A stretch of DNA of 64,000 bases from Candidatus Omnitrophota bacterium (lineage in GTDB: Bacteria > Omnitrophota > Gorgyraeia > 2-02-FULL-51-18), in contig JAJVIE010000013.1 of assembly GCA_022072175.1 (NCBI GenBank), forward strand, positions 1-64,000, in the 5' to 3' direction. The notes under the pieces were generated by a model. The model made no database searches. It saw only the letters and a program-made list of their open reading frames with translations, and had not been told where the DNA came from. The translations under genes and the position numbers were made by a program. Shown here piece by piece: positions 37,459-45,945 of this stretch (the first letter of the stretch is position 1; every line of letters starts with the position of its first letter).

Positions 37459-38160
37459 CTATTGTACACGCGCTGTCCCTTGTTCGTACGGCAGCAGAAC
37501 GAACCCTCGGTCCTGTCCCACCGCCGGATCATAGGCGACCGACGTCATCGCCGCTCGCAGTCCGGCGGGACAGGCCTCGCGCGTGAGGGCCGCCAGCCGC
37601 TTGGGCGGGTGCGAGCGATGGTGGACGCGCGCCAGGATCTCCTGACCCAGGAAACAGCCCTTGGTGTACGACACATGGCTGTCGTCGTAGACGTTGAGCA
37701 GCAGTTCCTCATCGAAATCCTCCCCCTGCTCGGCCAGCCCGCGGGACATCCGGTAGAGGTCGTATTCGGCGCGTGTCACTTCAACGTCCATAGGAGCGCT
37801 GGACAACAGCGTCTCACAATCACGATGGCGGATCACATAGAGGTCCGGAGGATTCTCCGCTACGCCGTACTCCAGGTGCAGATAGACACGATAGGAAGGA
37901 TCGGGCCGGAGTTCCACGTCCAGGAGAGGCAAGTATTTGGACAGATGTTGGATGAGCCGCTCGACATAGGCCGTGCCGACCACGAGCAAACTCTCCTCAG
38001 CGGACAGCTTGCGGTGCAACGCCACCGCCACCACACGGCCTTTGAGATCGACGAAAGCCGTCTCCGGCTTGTCGGCGTCATTGGTCGCGTAACCCTTCAG
38101 GAGCTGGTCCGGCCGCCCGCTCACCCGTAGCACGGTCTTGGTCTGCGCATAAACTCGCAT
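37459..38160 (-). CDS. ygfZ: YgfZ/GcvT-like folate-binding protein
   Basis: 233 residues. YTKGCFLGQEILARVHHR contains the YgfZ signature K-G-C-x-x-G-Q-E, near residue 170. YgfZ family proteins use tetrahydrofolate and the signature Cys to help assemble or repair iron-sulfur clusters. Shorter than the E. coli protein (~326), with the N-terminal part reduced. Monocistronic between the response regulator and the repeat element; its -10 box (TAGCAT) is 6 nt before the ATG. Confidence 0.88.
   Translation of the reverse strand: MRVYAQTKTVLRVSGRPDQLLKGYATNDADKPETAFVDLKGRVVAVALHRKLSAEESLLVVGTAYVERLIQHLSKYLPLLDVELRPDPSYRVYLHLEYGVAENPPDLYVIRHRDCETLLSSAPMDVEVTRAEYDLYRMSRGLAEQGEDFDEELLLNVYDDSHVSYTKGCFLGQEILARVHHRSHPPKRLAALTREACPAGLRAAMTSVAYDPAVGQDRGFVLLPYEQGTARVQ
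37461..37466 (-). promoter_or_regulatory. -10 box of the RR-cstA-bolA operon
   Basis: TACAAT on the minus strand, 8 nt before the ATG at 37452; a leaderless or very short-leader start. Confidence 0.6.
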
Positions 38161-38166
38161 GGCCCT

Positions 38167-38172
38167 ATGCTA
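38167..38172 (-). promoter_or_regulatory. -10 box of ygfZ (leaderless)
   Basis: TAGCAT on the minus strand followed by AGGGCC and the ATG at 38160: the 6-nt spacing seen at other promoters here. Confidence 0.55.
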
Positions 38173-38200
38173 ACACACTGCTGGGGCCCAGACTCTTCCG

Positions 38201-38642
38201 TATCCCCCTCACGGGTCCTTTCGCGGAACAGCCCCAAGAAGATAGAGCCCGCCACCCGTTCGGGGGTAGCTGGATCCACGGACGCAGTCCGGAGGGGACG
38301 TGTTGATGCAGTGTCTTTCGACCTCAACGCGTTCGGTCGACCTGAGCTCCCGGTCACGGTCTCCCGAAGGCCGAGTTCGACTTTTCGGCTCCCCTACAGT
38401 TCCTTATCCGTCCGAGGTAAGTCGTTGGGGAGACGGCACGCTTGAGCTTGCCGAGGGGCCCCACGACTTACCGAGTGACGATCGTGCCTGGGAGCCAGAA
38501 AAGTCGACTCGAGGCCGAAGGGAGAGCGTGATCGGGAGATCAGGAGGTCGACAGGAGCCTTGGGGAAAACCCTAAAAGACTATAGGGAAGACTCCCAATG
38601 CGCGTCTGAGAGCGTTGCGCGACAGGACCCGTGAGGGGGATA
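38201..38642. mobile_element. Palindromic inverted-repeat element, copy 2 (intact, MITE-like)
   Basis: A 442-bp non-coding element bounded by 25-bp terminal inverted repeats with one mismatch (left 38201-38225 starting TATCCCCCTCACGGGTCC; right 38618-38642). Both ends begin with TA, as expected for Tc1/IS630-type insertion at a TA dinucleotide. Inside is the 211-bp palindromic core (38344-38554) shared with copy 1. It lies between ygfZ and the Memo-AMMECR1 gene, whose stop codon is only 9 bases away. No transposase is encoded; it would depend on an enzyme elsewhere. Confidence 0.8.
38344..38554. repeat. 211-bp imperfect palindrome (core of the element, copy 2)
   Basis: Same long hairpin architecture as at 25480-25690, including GGTAAGTCGTTGGGG/CCCCACGACTTACC. 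Changes relative to copy 1 are concentrated in loops and at wobble or mismatch positions of the stem. Confidence 0.8.
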
Positions 38643-38651
38643 CAGATGAGA

Positions 38652-40211
38652 TCAAGTAGAAGATTCCGTGTGCAAGTCTAGGGGTTCTTCGAAGATCTCG
38701 CAGGTGAAGGTGTAGAGTTCGGTGTCGGGATCCTTCCAGCAGTCGGCGGCAAGACCGGCTTTCTGGGTGCACAACTCCGACAGGAAACGCTCCCGGCTCC
38801 AGCCGGTCTCCGTCGCGACCTGCGGCAGGAACACACCTCCGGCCTCGCCTCGCCGCACGATGACGCCGTGGTGTCCGAGCTCGATAGCATCGGCGTTGGC
38901 TATGCGTTCGGGAGGGCTCAGCACCGAGATCTCGATGTGCAGTTCTTCAAGCTCCTGCGGACGCACGCGCCTGAAGCGCGGATCGCGAGCGGCCGCCTGA
39001 GCCATGTGCTCGACGGCTCGGTACAGCGGCTCCGATGCGTACAAACCGCCGATACAGCCGCGCAGTTGTCCTTGGTTGCGGAGCGTCACGAAGACCGCCC
39101 GGGGCTCGAGCAACAGCGGATCGCTCGGTGCCGTCAGTTCTCCGCTCCGCCCGGCAAGCCTCCTTTGGAGAGCGCTTCGAGCCCGCCACAACAGCTCCTG
39201 CCGCTGCGAGGACCCATAGACCCCGACTTCGTTCCCGGACCGAGGAGCCGACACGGGGGCGGCCCCGGCGTCGGTGAGGATCACAGCTCCGTATCCGACG
39301 ACCCTGTGATGCCCTCCTCCGGCGTCCGCGCTCGTCGTGTAATCGAGGACTTCGAGATGCCCTCCGCCGGGCAGACGACGAGCCGTCTCCAGAGCGGTCA
39401 ACACCGCCGCCGCTCCGCAGAGCTCGGAGGTCCCGTCGGCCAACGCCCGGTACAACGCGGCCGTATCCCCGGAGCGGATGAGCTCGAGCGTCCGCCGGTC
39501 CATCTCGTAGGTCGGAGCCAGGTCGCGATAGTGGCTCATATCGGTGGAGAATACGATCAACGCTTTGCGGCCGGCGGTGTGCCGCAGGACGGACTCCGCC
39601 AGCGCCGAGGTGTTGGCCGGAGAAGGATCGCTCGTCAGGATCGGCACGATCCGCGCTTTGGGCAGGACCCTTTGCAGGAACGGCAGCTGGACCTCGAGCG
39701 AGTGTTCGTTCAGATGAGGGTCCGGAGGATGTGCAAAAGAAGTGTTGTCGGCTGCGATCGCCCGGGCCAGATCGGTGTCCACCGCCATCCGGCCCAGCGG
39801 CGTGATCCAATCCCCCTCGGTCCAGATCGATGCTCCACGAAAGACCGCATGATGACTGGGGCCGATGAGGACCACGGTGTCGATATCGGCGCCGCGGACG
39901 GTCCGATAGGCCGCGGCAGCGGTCCGTCCGGAGTAGACGTACCCTGCGTGCGGTACGATGAGCGCCCGGGGCGGGCGGCCAGATACGGCCGAGGAGACGG
40001 GCGCTTTGATCTCGCAGGTCTTCAGAAGAGCGGTCAGTTCGGAGGCGTCCGCCGGATAGAACGTCCCCGCGACGGCCGCTGTCCGCTCGGCTCCTGCGGC
40101 TTGGCCCGCCAGGCACAGGATCAACCAGGCGGCGCAAAATACCCCACCCGCTCCGCGCCGGAGTGTTCTACAATCGTCGCCGGGGGCCTCGACGGCCCTG
40201 ACTGACCTCAC
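38652..40211 (-). CDS. Memo-like and AMMECR1 fusion, apparently exported
   Basis: About 519 residues from a GTG at 40211; the start is uncertain because no ATG or strong ribosome site precedes the domain. A hydrophobic segment (VFCAAWLILCLAGQAAGA) then leads into a Memo domain: AGTFYPAD, IVPHAGYVYSG, LIGPSHHAVF, FSTDMSHYRD, ELCGAAAV, holding the expected His/Cys site. Residues ~320-519 are AMMECR1 (LRGCIGGLYASEPLYRAVEHMAQAAARDPRF, LHIEISVLSPPE). These are proteins B and A of the AmmeMemoRadiSam system, usually separate and cytoplasmic alongside a radical-SAM enzyme, which is not seen here. Function of the system is unclear. Confidence 0.85.
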   Translation of the reverse strand: MRSVRAVEAPGDDCRTLRRGAGGVFCAAWLILCLAGQAAGAERTAAVAGTFYPADASELTALLKTCEIKAPVSSAVSGRPPRALIVPHAGYVYSGRTAAAAYRTVRGADIDTVVLIGPSHHAVFRGASIWTEGDWITPLGRMAVDTDLARAIAADNTSFAHPPDPHLNEHSLEVQLPFLQRVLPKARIVPILTSDPSPANTSALAESVLRHTAGRKALIVFSTDMSHYRDLAPTYEMDRRTLELIRSGDTAALYRALADGTSELCGAAAVLTALETARRLPGGGHLEVLDYTTSADAGGGHHRVVGYGAVILTDAGAAPVSAPRSGNEVGVYGSSQRQELLWRARSALQRRLAGRSGELTAPSDPLLLEPRAVFVTLRNQGQLRGCIGGLYASEPLYRAVEHMAQAAARDPRFRRVRPQELEELHIEISVLSPPERIANADAIELGHHGVIVRRGEAGGVFLPQVATETGWSRERFLSELCTQKAGLAADCWKDPDTELYTFTCEIFEEPLDLHTESST

Positions 40212-40223
40212 GGGAGGCCTCCG

Positions 40224-40619
40224 ATGTCCACGTTGTTCACCAAGATGCTCGACGGAGAGGTCCGCTCTCATCGGCTGGCCGAGACCGAGCGGTCCGTCGC
40301 GATCCTCGAGCCGAGCCCGCTGGCCGAGGGCCACGCGCTCGTTTTCCCGCGCAAGCCGATCGACTGGATCTACGATCTGGACGACGCGGACCTCAAGGAC
40401 CTGCTCCTGCTGTCCAAGCGCGTCGCGCACGCCCTGCGGCGCACCGTCCCCTGCGACAAGGTCGCTCTGGCGGCCTACGGGCTCAAGGTCCGGCACGCCC
40501 ATCTGCACCTGGTCCCGGTCAGCGGCCGCGCCGGAGAGCTCGATCTCACCCGCACGCGGCCCGAGGCCGACGACGACGCGCTGGCCGTGCTGGCCGAGCG
40601 CGTGCGCTCCGCGCTGTAG
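40224..40619 (+). CDS. HIT family hydrolase
   Basis: 131 residues. The histidine triad is HAHLHLVP (H-x-H-x-H), preceded by SPLAEGHALVFPRKPIDWIYDLDD. HIT proteins hydrolyse or transfer nucleotides from substrates such as AMP-amidates or Ap4A. GGGAGG lies 7 nt before the ATG. A TACAAT box about 50 nt upstream (inside the N-terminal part of the divergent Memo frame) is its likely promoter. Ends two bases before the convergent spermidine synthase-like gene. Confidence 0.9.
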   Translation: MSTLFTKMLDGEVRSHRLAETERSVAILEPSPLAEGHALVFPRKPIDWIYDLDDADLKDLLLLSKRVAHALRRTVPCDKVALAAYGLKVRHAHLHLVPVSGRAGELDLTRTRPEADDDALAVLAERVRSAL

Positions 40620-40621
40620 AG

Positions 40622-42193
40622 CTAGTCGCGGACCTTCCGCGCTTCACGCACGGCTTTCAGAGGGTCCATGAACGCTTCCATGATGCGCCGATGCACCGGA
40701 TGCCAGCCGCGGGCCGACAGCTCCGGCAGGATGCTCAGACCGTAGCGTTCGACCGGCGCGTAGTCGTCGGTGAGCACGGGCACGTCGCCCGGGATCGTAC
40801 CCACCCACACGTGCTGCAGATAGCCGTTGAGCTCCGAGTCGGTGCTGAAATACTTGGGCTTGCGGTCCGACTTGAGCGCCACGATGACGAGGTTCTGCAC
40901 GCGTTTGCCGTCGTCGGGATGCTGGACCGCGTAGACGAGCACGCGCGGGAAGACCTGCCGGAGGGTCTCGAGCTCCGCTCGGAGCAGGCGTCCCTTGTCC
41001 CCCTCCACCGCCGAGATGAAGTTGAAGATCGCCACACCGTCGTCGGTCAGCACCGCGTGGATGCGCCGCATCGCCTCGAGGGTCGTCAGCTGGTGCGGGA
41101 TCGCGAAGGACCTGAAAGCGTCCCCGAGCACCGCGTCGTAGCGCTCCGTCGAACGGTTGAGCAGCGTGCGCGCGTCCTCGTGGTAGATCTTCAGCCTGGG
41201 ATCGTCCTTGAGCCCGAAATGCTCACGGGCCAACTGCGTCAGCCCCGGGTCGATCTCAACGACATCCATGGTCGCCTCGGGGTTGCGAGCCAGGAAATCT
41301 TTGGGGTAAGAGTACGCCGCCCCGCCGATCATGAGCACGCTCTTGAGGTCCGGTTTGAAATGCGCCGCCAGCCGGTAGTACCGTGTGTAGTCGGCCACCA
41401 GCTCGTTCGATCCGACGAGCATCGCCGAGCTGTTCTCGTCGTTGACCTGCATCCGGCGCACGCGCCGGCCCATCTTGTCGGCCGTATCGAAGATCCACAC
41501 GCGGTTGTAGCGCGTGTTCACGTCGATCAGATCACCCTTGAGGACGAGCTCGTAGGCCTCGGACCGGGCACAGCCGAACAGGAGCGCGCCGACGACCAAG
41601 GCACGCGCCAGACGGCCTTGAGCATGGGCCAGCAACGCCGTCGAGCACAAGAGAGCGGCCAGCATCAAGAGGATGACGGTGTTGCTGAAGCTGGCGATGA
41701 GCACGAACCCGGTCAGGAAGGTCCCGCTGATGCTCCCGATCGTGGAGAGCGCGTACAGACGGCCGACCGTCGTGCCCGAGCGGTCGATCTCATGGATGCT
41801 GAGCCGAGCCGCGAACGGCAGCACCGCCCCCAGGAGTACGCTCGGCGGACCGAAGAGCACCACCGTGGCCGCCACCGCGGCCAATCGCACGTCGTCGAAA
41901 GCATTGAGCACCACCACCAGGAGCGGGTCGGCCAGGTAAGCCACCAGCGCGATGTACAATCCGGCCGCGAAGATGATCCTCGAGAAGAGCTTGGTCTCCG
42001 GCGCCCGGTCGGCCAGCTGGCCGCCCCAGTAGTAGCCGGCGCTGAGCGCGGCCAGCACGATCCCGATGAGGCTGGTCCAGATGTAGATCGACGTGCCGAG
42101 GTACGGCGCGAACACGCGCGAGCCCACCAGCTCCATCGTCATGGTCCCGGCCCCGCACAGCAGCACCACCACTTCGAGCAGTCTTGCGGCCAT
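40622..42193 (-). CDS. Membrane-fused spermidine synthase-like protein
   Basis: 523 residues. The first ~210 form about seven membrane helices (LLEVVVLLCGAGTMTMELVGSRVFAPYLGTS is the usual start of this group). The rest is a spermidine-synthase-like Rossmann domain: SVLMIGGAAYSYPKDFL, MDVVEIDPGLTQLAREHFG, IYHEDARTLL and AVLGDAF. Real spermidine synthases have a GGGDG loop; here it is GGAAYS, so aminopropyl transfer is uncertain and the substrate may differ. Start ATG 42193 with AGGAGG upstream. Last gene of the GPx-CBS-ferritin-kinase run. A link to the agmatine/putrescine genes at 15 kb is plausible only. Confidence 0.85.
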   Translation of the reverse strand: MAARLLEVVVLLCGAGTMTMELVGSRVFAPYLGTSIYIWTSLIGIVLAALSAGYYWGGQLADRAPETKLFSRIIFAAGLYIALVAYLADPLLVVVLNAFDDVRLAAVAATVVLFGPPSVLLGAVLPFAARLSIHEIDRSGTTVGRLYALSTIGSISGTFLTGFVLIASFSNTVILLMLAALLCSTALLAHAQGRLARALVVGALLFGCARSEAYELVLKGDLIDVNTRYNRVWIFDTADKMGRRVRRMQVNDENSSAMLVGSNELVADYTRYYRLAAHFKPDLKSVLMIGGAAYSYPKDFLARNPEATMDVVEIDPGLTQLAREHFGLKDDPRLKIYHEDARTLLNRSTERYDAVLGDAFRSFAIPHQLTTLEAMRRIHAVLTDDGVAIFNFISAVEGDKGRLLRAELETLRQVFPRVLVYAVQHPDDGKRVQNLVIVALKSDRKPKYFSTDSELNGYLQHVWVGTIPGDVPVLTDDYAPVERYGLSILPELSARGWHPVHRRIMEAFMDPLKAVREARKVRD

Positions 42194-42204
42194 CGATCTT
42201 CCTC

Positions 42205-43416
42205 CTATTGAGCGGAACGGGTCTTGGGCAGTGACACGGTGAACGTCGTGCCCTGGCCCGGCGAGCTCTTGACGCGGATCTCCCCTCCGTGACGCCGGAC
42301 GATGTCGCGGCAGATACCGAGACCCAGACCCGTACCGGTCTCGGCCCCTTTGGTCGTGAAGAACGGCTCGAAAAGCCTCGCCTGCACCTCCGGCGTCATC
42401 CCACAGCTGTCGTCCTCGACGTCCACCGCCACACCGGTGCCGTCGGACCGGGTCCGCAGCGTGATCGTCCCGCGGTCCGGGATCGCCTGCGCGGCGTTGA
42501 CGATGAGGTTGATGAACACCTGGGCCAGTTGCTGCGGGTTGCACTCGATGACGCCGAGCTCCTGGTACTCCTTGCGCAGTTGGACCTTGGTGCGGAAACG
42601 GTGAAAAACGATGCTGACCACGCTGTCGAGGATGCGGTTGGGGTCCTCGGTGACGCGCTCTCCCTTGTCCGTGCGCGAGAACATGCGGATGTCGCGGACG
42701 ATATGCGCCATCGCCTCCGCGCACTGGCGCGCCTGCTCGAGGAACTGCCGGGTATCGGCCAGGCTCTCGGACGGCACGGCTTTCCACTCCTCGATCTGGG
42801 CCGACACCGCGGAAAGAAAACCCTGCACGGCCATGAGGGGGTTATTGATCTCATGCGCGATGCCGGCGGACAGCAGTCCGATGGTCGCCAGCTTGTCGGC
42901 CTGCATGAGTTGTGACTGCGTCCTCAGCAGGTCCTCGTAGACGCGCTGGAGATCGTCCATCGCGAACTTGAGCAGACCTTCGTGGGCTTCGACCTCGACG
43001 GCGCGCTCGTCCAGGTCACGGCGCAGGCGCTCCAAGAGCTCCGAGGCGCGTTTGGTAGCGGTCAGGTCCCGGATCACGTAGAAGACCCTGTCGTGCTGGT
43101 GTACATCGGGGGGCAGTTGGGTGGCTTCGATGTAGAGCGGGCCCTGCTCGGTGTCGACCACGCCCTCGAAGCGCTCCGGGCGATGCTGCGCGGACAGGTC
43201 CAGCGGGACGGCCGAACCGCCATCGGTCCTTAACGCCAGCACCGCCGACAGCGCCGGACGCTCGCCCCGGTATCTGTCCGCGAAGAGCTCCCTGAAACGG
43301 CGGCTGGCCCACAGGATATGCCCGTCACGGCCGACGCCGACGAGCATCTCACCGGCGGCCTCGAGCGCTCTCTCCAGACGCCGGGGCTCTCCCGGCCGCT
43401 CGGCGTGCGCGGTCAA
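42205..43416 (-). CDS. PAS-containing soluble sensor histidine kinase
   Basis: 403 residues without membrane helices. A PAS-like domain (LEAAGEMLVGVGRDGHILWASRRFRELF to FYVIRDLTATKRASE) is followed by a coiled coil, HisKA with phospho-His in LLSAGIAHEINNPLMAVQGFL (NtrB-type), and HATPase_c with INLIVNAAQAI, FEPFFTTKGAETGTGLGLGIC. The G1 box reads DDSCGM where DxGCGx is usual, a Gly-to-Ser change. The ATG overlaps the ferritin stop as ATGA. No cognate regulator is adjacent. It should sense an intracellular signal, perhaps redox given its neighbours. Confidence 0.92.
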   Translation of the reverse strand: MTAHAERPGEPRRLERALEAAGEMLVGVGRDGHILWASRRFRELFADRYRGERPALSAVLALRTDGGSAVPLDLSAQHRPERFEGVVDTEQGPLYIEATQLPPDVHQHDRVFYVIRDLTATKRASELLERLRRDLDERAVEVEAHEGLLKFAMDDLQRVYEDLLRTQSQLMQADKLATIGLLSAGIAHEINNPLMAVQGFLSAVSAQIEEWKAVPSESLADTRQFLEQARQCAEAMAHIVRDIRMFSRTDKGERVTEDPNRILDSVVSIVFHRFRTKVQLRKEYQELGVIECNPQQLAQVFINLIVNAAQAIPDRGTITLRTRSDGTGVAVDVEDDSCGMTPEVQARLFEPFFTTKGAETGTGLGLGICRDIVRRHGGEIRVKSSPGQGTTFTVSLPKTRSAQ

Positions 43417-43922
43417 GCTCCGGCTTTCTGCGGCGCGACCTTCTTGCCGATCTCCTTGTCGACGAAGAAAAGTCCACGGCCTTCGGTGCCGGCGATGCGG
43501 AGAAGATCGAGGATGGAGCGGAACAGGTGCTCCTCCTCATGCTGTTCGGCCACGTACCACTGCAGGAAATTGAAGCTGGAGTAGTCCTTCTCCGCCAAGC
43601 AGACGGACACCAGCGCGTTGATGGACGCGGTGACGTGCAGTTCGTTCTCGAGGGTCTTCTCGAAAACCTCGGACAGGGACCTGAAATCGCGCGGAGGTTC
43701 CTTGACCGTGCGCAGCGCCGCATGCCCCCCCGCGTCGTTGACGTAGTGGAAGAGCTTGAGCATGTGCGCCCGCTCGGCCTCGGCGTGACCGTACAGGAAC
43801 GCCGCTGAGCCTTGGTAACCGTTCTTGTCGCACCACGAGGCCATCGACAGGTAGGCGTTGGAGGCGAAGGCCTCCTCGGCGATCTGATCGTTGAGCGCGT
43901 CCTGGATCTTCTGGGTCAGCAT
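43413..43922 (-). CDS. ftnA: Ferritin (FtnA-like)
   Basis: 169 residues. Four-helix ferritin: QIAEEAFASNAYLSMASWCDKNGYQGSAAFL, HAEAERAHMLKLFHYVNDAGG with the E-xx-H ferroxidase ligands, and WYVAEQHEEEHLFRSILD. Non-haem iron storage by oxidation of Fe(II) with oxygen or peroxide. Belongs to an antioxidant run with glutathione peroxidase and is directly coupled to the histidine kinase. Confidence 0.94.
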   Translation of the reverse strand: MLTQKIQDALNDQIAEEAFASNAYLSMASWCDKNGYQGSAAFLYGHAEAERAHMLKLFHYVNDAGGHAALRTVKEPPRDFRSLSEVFEKTLENELHVTASINALVSVCLAEKDYSSFNFLQWYVAEQHEEEHLFRSILDLLRIAGTEGRGLFFVDKEIGKKVAPQKAGA

Positions 43923-43946
43923 GGTCCTCCTCCGATGGTACGGCTG

Positions 43947-44363
43947 TCAGTTGCGTCCGTGGAAACGGGTCTCGATGATCTCGGCCAGGGCTCGGCAGGC
44001 GTCAACGGTGGTGAAGATCCCCACCAGCTTGCCGTTGGAAACGACGACGGCCGACCCGTAGTGACGGGAGGCCATCGTGCGGGCCACTTCGCTGAGCAGA
44101 TCGTCGGGCTCGACCACGTACGGATCGGTCACGCAGACGTCGCCGGCGGTCTGCCGCGAGGCGTCCGCTCCGACGGCTCCGAGCGCGAGTTTGACGTCGC
44201 GGTCGCTGAGCAGTCCGACCACGCGGCCGGAGTCGACGACGGGCAGATGGCGGATGCCGTGCTTGGAGAACAGGTCGCGGGCCTTGGACAGCGTCTCGGC
44301 CGGCCCGATCTCGAACGGCTGTACGGTCATGTATTTCTGGATCGTCGGTTCGCTCTTGGACAC
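43947..44363 (-). CDS. CBS-domain pair protein
   Basis: 138 residues, two CBS motifs (KYMTVQPFEIGPAETLSKARDLFSKHGIRHLPVVDSGRVVGLLSDRDV and VTDPYVVEPDDLLSEVARTMASRHYGSAVVVSNGKLVGIFTTVDACRAL). Such Bateman modules bind adenosine nucleotides and sense energy state. I choose GTG 44363, seven bases after GAGGAG; the in-frame GTG at 44369 is only one base from it. It begins two bases after the peroxidase stop. Confidence 0.88.
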   Translation of the reverse strand: MSKSEPTIQKYMTVQPFEIGPAETLSKARDLFSKHGIRHLPVVDSGRVVGLLSDRDVKLALGAVGADASRQTAGDVCVTDPYVVEPDDLLSEVARTMASRHYGSAVVVSNGKLVGIFTTVDACRALAEIIETRFHGRN

Positions 44364-44365
44364 GG

Positions 44366-44947
44366 TCACTCTCCTCGGGTATCGGGCAGGACGCTTTCGA
44401 GATCTTGGACCAGCTTGGACGAGAGCGGATCGACCTGAGAGTCGTAACGGGCCACCACGCGGCCGTCCGGAGCGACGAGGAACTTGTTGAAGTTCCACTT
44501 GATCGGACCGTTATGACCGGACTCGGTGGTCAGCCAGACGTACAGCGGATCGGCCTTGGAGCCCTTGACGCTGATCTTGGAGAACACCGGGAACGTCGTG
44601 CGGTATTTCAGCGAGCAGAACTCCTTGATCTCCGCGTCGCTCCCGGGCTCCTGATTGAGAAAATCATTGGCCGGGAACGCCAGCACCTCGAACCCCCGGT
44701 CCTTGTAGCGGCCGTACAGCTCCTCGAGGCCCTTGTACTGACCCGTGAACCCGCAGCGCGAGGCGGTATTGACGATGAGCAGCACCTTGCCTTTGTAGTC
44801 GGCCAGGCTCTTGGGCTGCCCGTCGATCGTACGTAACGTGAACGAATGGACGCTCTTTTCGGACATGGACGCCTCCGCGATGACCGGAGCGCCCGCCAAC
44901 AGCAGGCCCAGCGCCATGCTGAACAGGACTGTGGACGATCTCGACAT
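44366..44947 (-). CDS. Exported glutathione peroxidase-like protein
   Basis: 193 residues. Signal peptide (MSRSSTVLFSMALGLLLAGAPVIAEA). NTASRCGFTGQYKGLEELYGRY holds the peroxidatic Cys (Cys, not selenocysteine), FPANDFLNQEPGSDAEIKEFC the second block with a possible resolving Cys, and WNFNKFLVAPDG the Trp/Asn of the active site. Bacterial Cys-GPx usually works with thioredoxin. The signal places it in the periplasm. First gene of the minus-strand run GPx-CBS-ferritin-kinase-synthase. Confidence 0.93.
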   Translation of the reverse strand: MSRSSTVLFSMALGLLLAGAPVIAEASMSEKSVHSFTLRTIDGQPKSLADYKGKVLLIVNTASRCGFTGQYKGLEELYGRYKDRGFEVLAFPANDFLNQEPGSDAEIKEFCSLKYRTTFPVFSKISVKGSKADPLYVWLTTESGHNGPIKWNFNKFLVAPDGRVVARYDSQVDPLSSKLVQDLESVLPDTRGE

Positions 44948-45012
44948 GACGGCCCCTCCCGGACCTCTATGAGAACAAATCCCGGGCCCGCGGTCAAACC
45001 CCAAAGCGGCGG

Positions 45013-45018
45013 TATAAT
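45013..45018 (+). promoter_or_regulatory. -10 box of the DMT transporter gene (leaderless)
   Basis: TATAAT, six bases (ACACGC), ATG at 45025. Confidence 0.75.
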
Positions 45019-45024
45019 ACACGC

Positions 45025-45900
45025 ATGACCGACGCAAGGGTCCGCAAAGGTATCCTCCTCATGCTGGGCGGCTCGGCGGCTTTCGCGCTGATGGCCGCCT
45101 GCGCCAAGGGTTGCTCGCGTCTGCCGGCGGCGGAGACCGTTTTCGTCCGCAGTCTGGCGGCCGCCGTGGGCCTGGCCTGGTGGATGCGTCGTACCGGAGT
45201 TCCCCTGGTCTCCCGGCACCCCAAGTTGTTGTACGCGCGCAGTGTGATCGGATTCACCGCGATGATGACTTACTTCTGGACGCTCACACGGCTGGACCTG
45301 GGCACCGCGGTGATGCTCAACTACACCGCGCCGCTCTTCGCGGTCGTACTGGCCCGTTCCGTCCTGGCCGAGCGCTCGGGACCGCAGGCGACGGCCGCCG
45401 TGGTCGTCGCGTTCGCCGGGGTGTTCCTCTTGACCGGACCGCGCTTCACGGCCCAGCCCCTCGAGTTGGCCGCGGGACTGACGGCAGGCTTGCTCGCGGG
45501 GACCGTGCACATCCTCATCCGCAACACACCGCGGGAAGAGTCGCCTCTGACGATCATCTTTTATTTTACGACGGCTTCGGCGATCGGATCGGGCCTGCTT
45601 TTGGCCTGGACGGGTTGGACGCCCCCTGGTCCGTTGGAGACGCTGTTGCTCGTGGGCGTGACGTTGGGCTCGATCGCCGGACAGATCGGACTGACCGTCT
45701 CACTTCGGATCGCGCCGGTGCCTACCGTCTCCCCGTTCGGCTATCTGACCCCGGTGCTGAGCTTCATCATCGGATGGCTGATCTGGGGTGAAGCACTGAG
45801 CGCGGTGGCCCTGGCCGGCAGCGCGCTGATCATCGGGGCCGGTTGTGCGTTGTATCGATTGCGCCGCGAGAGCTCGGCGGCACTGCCGGATGATCAATAA
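45025..45900 (+). CDS. EamA/DMT family transporter
   Basis: 291 residues with ten hydrophobic helices in two EamA halves (GGSAAFALMAACAKGCSRLPAAETVFVRS ... GVFLLTGPRF and GLLAGTVHILIRNTP ... GSALIIGAGCALYRL). LDLGTAVMLNYTAPLFAVVLA and SPFGYLTPVLSFIIGWLIWGEAL are typical. Exporter of amino acids or metabolites; substrate unknown. Divergent from the glutathione peroxidase gene, with a leaderless-type promoter. Confidence 0.92.
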   Translation: MTDARVRKGILLMLGGSAAFALMAACAKGCSRLPAAETVFVRSLAAAVGLAWWMRRTGVPLVSRHPKLLYARSVIGFTAMMTYFWTLTRLDLGTAVMLNYTAPLFAVVLARSVLAERSGPQATAAVVVAFAGVFLLTGPRFTAQPLELAAGLTAGLLAGTVHILIRNTPREESPLTIIFYFTTASAIGSGLLLAWTGWTPPGPLETLLLVGVTLGSIAGQIGLTVSLRIAPVPTVSPFGYLTPVLSFIIGWLIWGEALSAVALAGSALIIGAGCALYRLRRESSAALPDDQ

Positions 45901-45945
45901 CGTATTTTTGACTAGTTTTATTTAATAATGTATACTTTTGATTAA

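Noticed and set aside
38344-38554. Group II intron, retron or known riboswitch as the identity of the 211-bp palindrome
   Set aside because: No reverse transcriptase, no domain V-like hairpin, no position upstream of a gene start in the right orientation; the terminal inverted repeats favour a mobile element.
44366-44947. Selenocysteine in the glutathione peroxidase
   Set aside because: The active-site codon is a normal Cys codon in NTASRCGFTG; no in-frame TGA is present.
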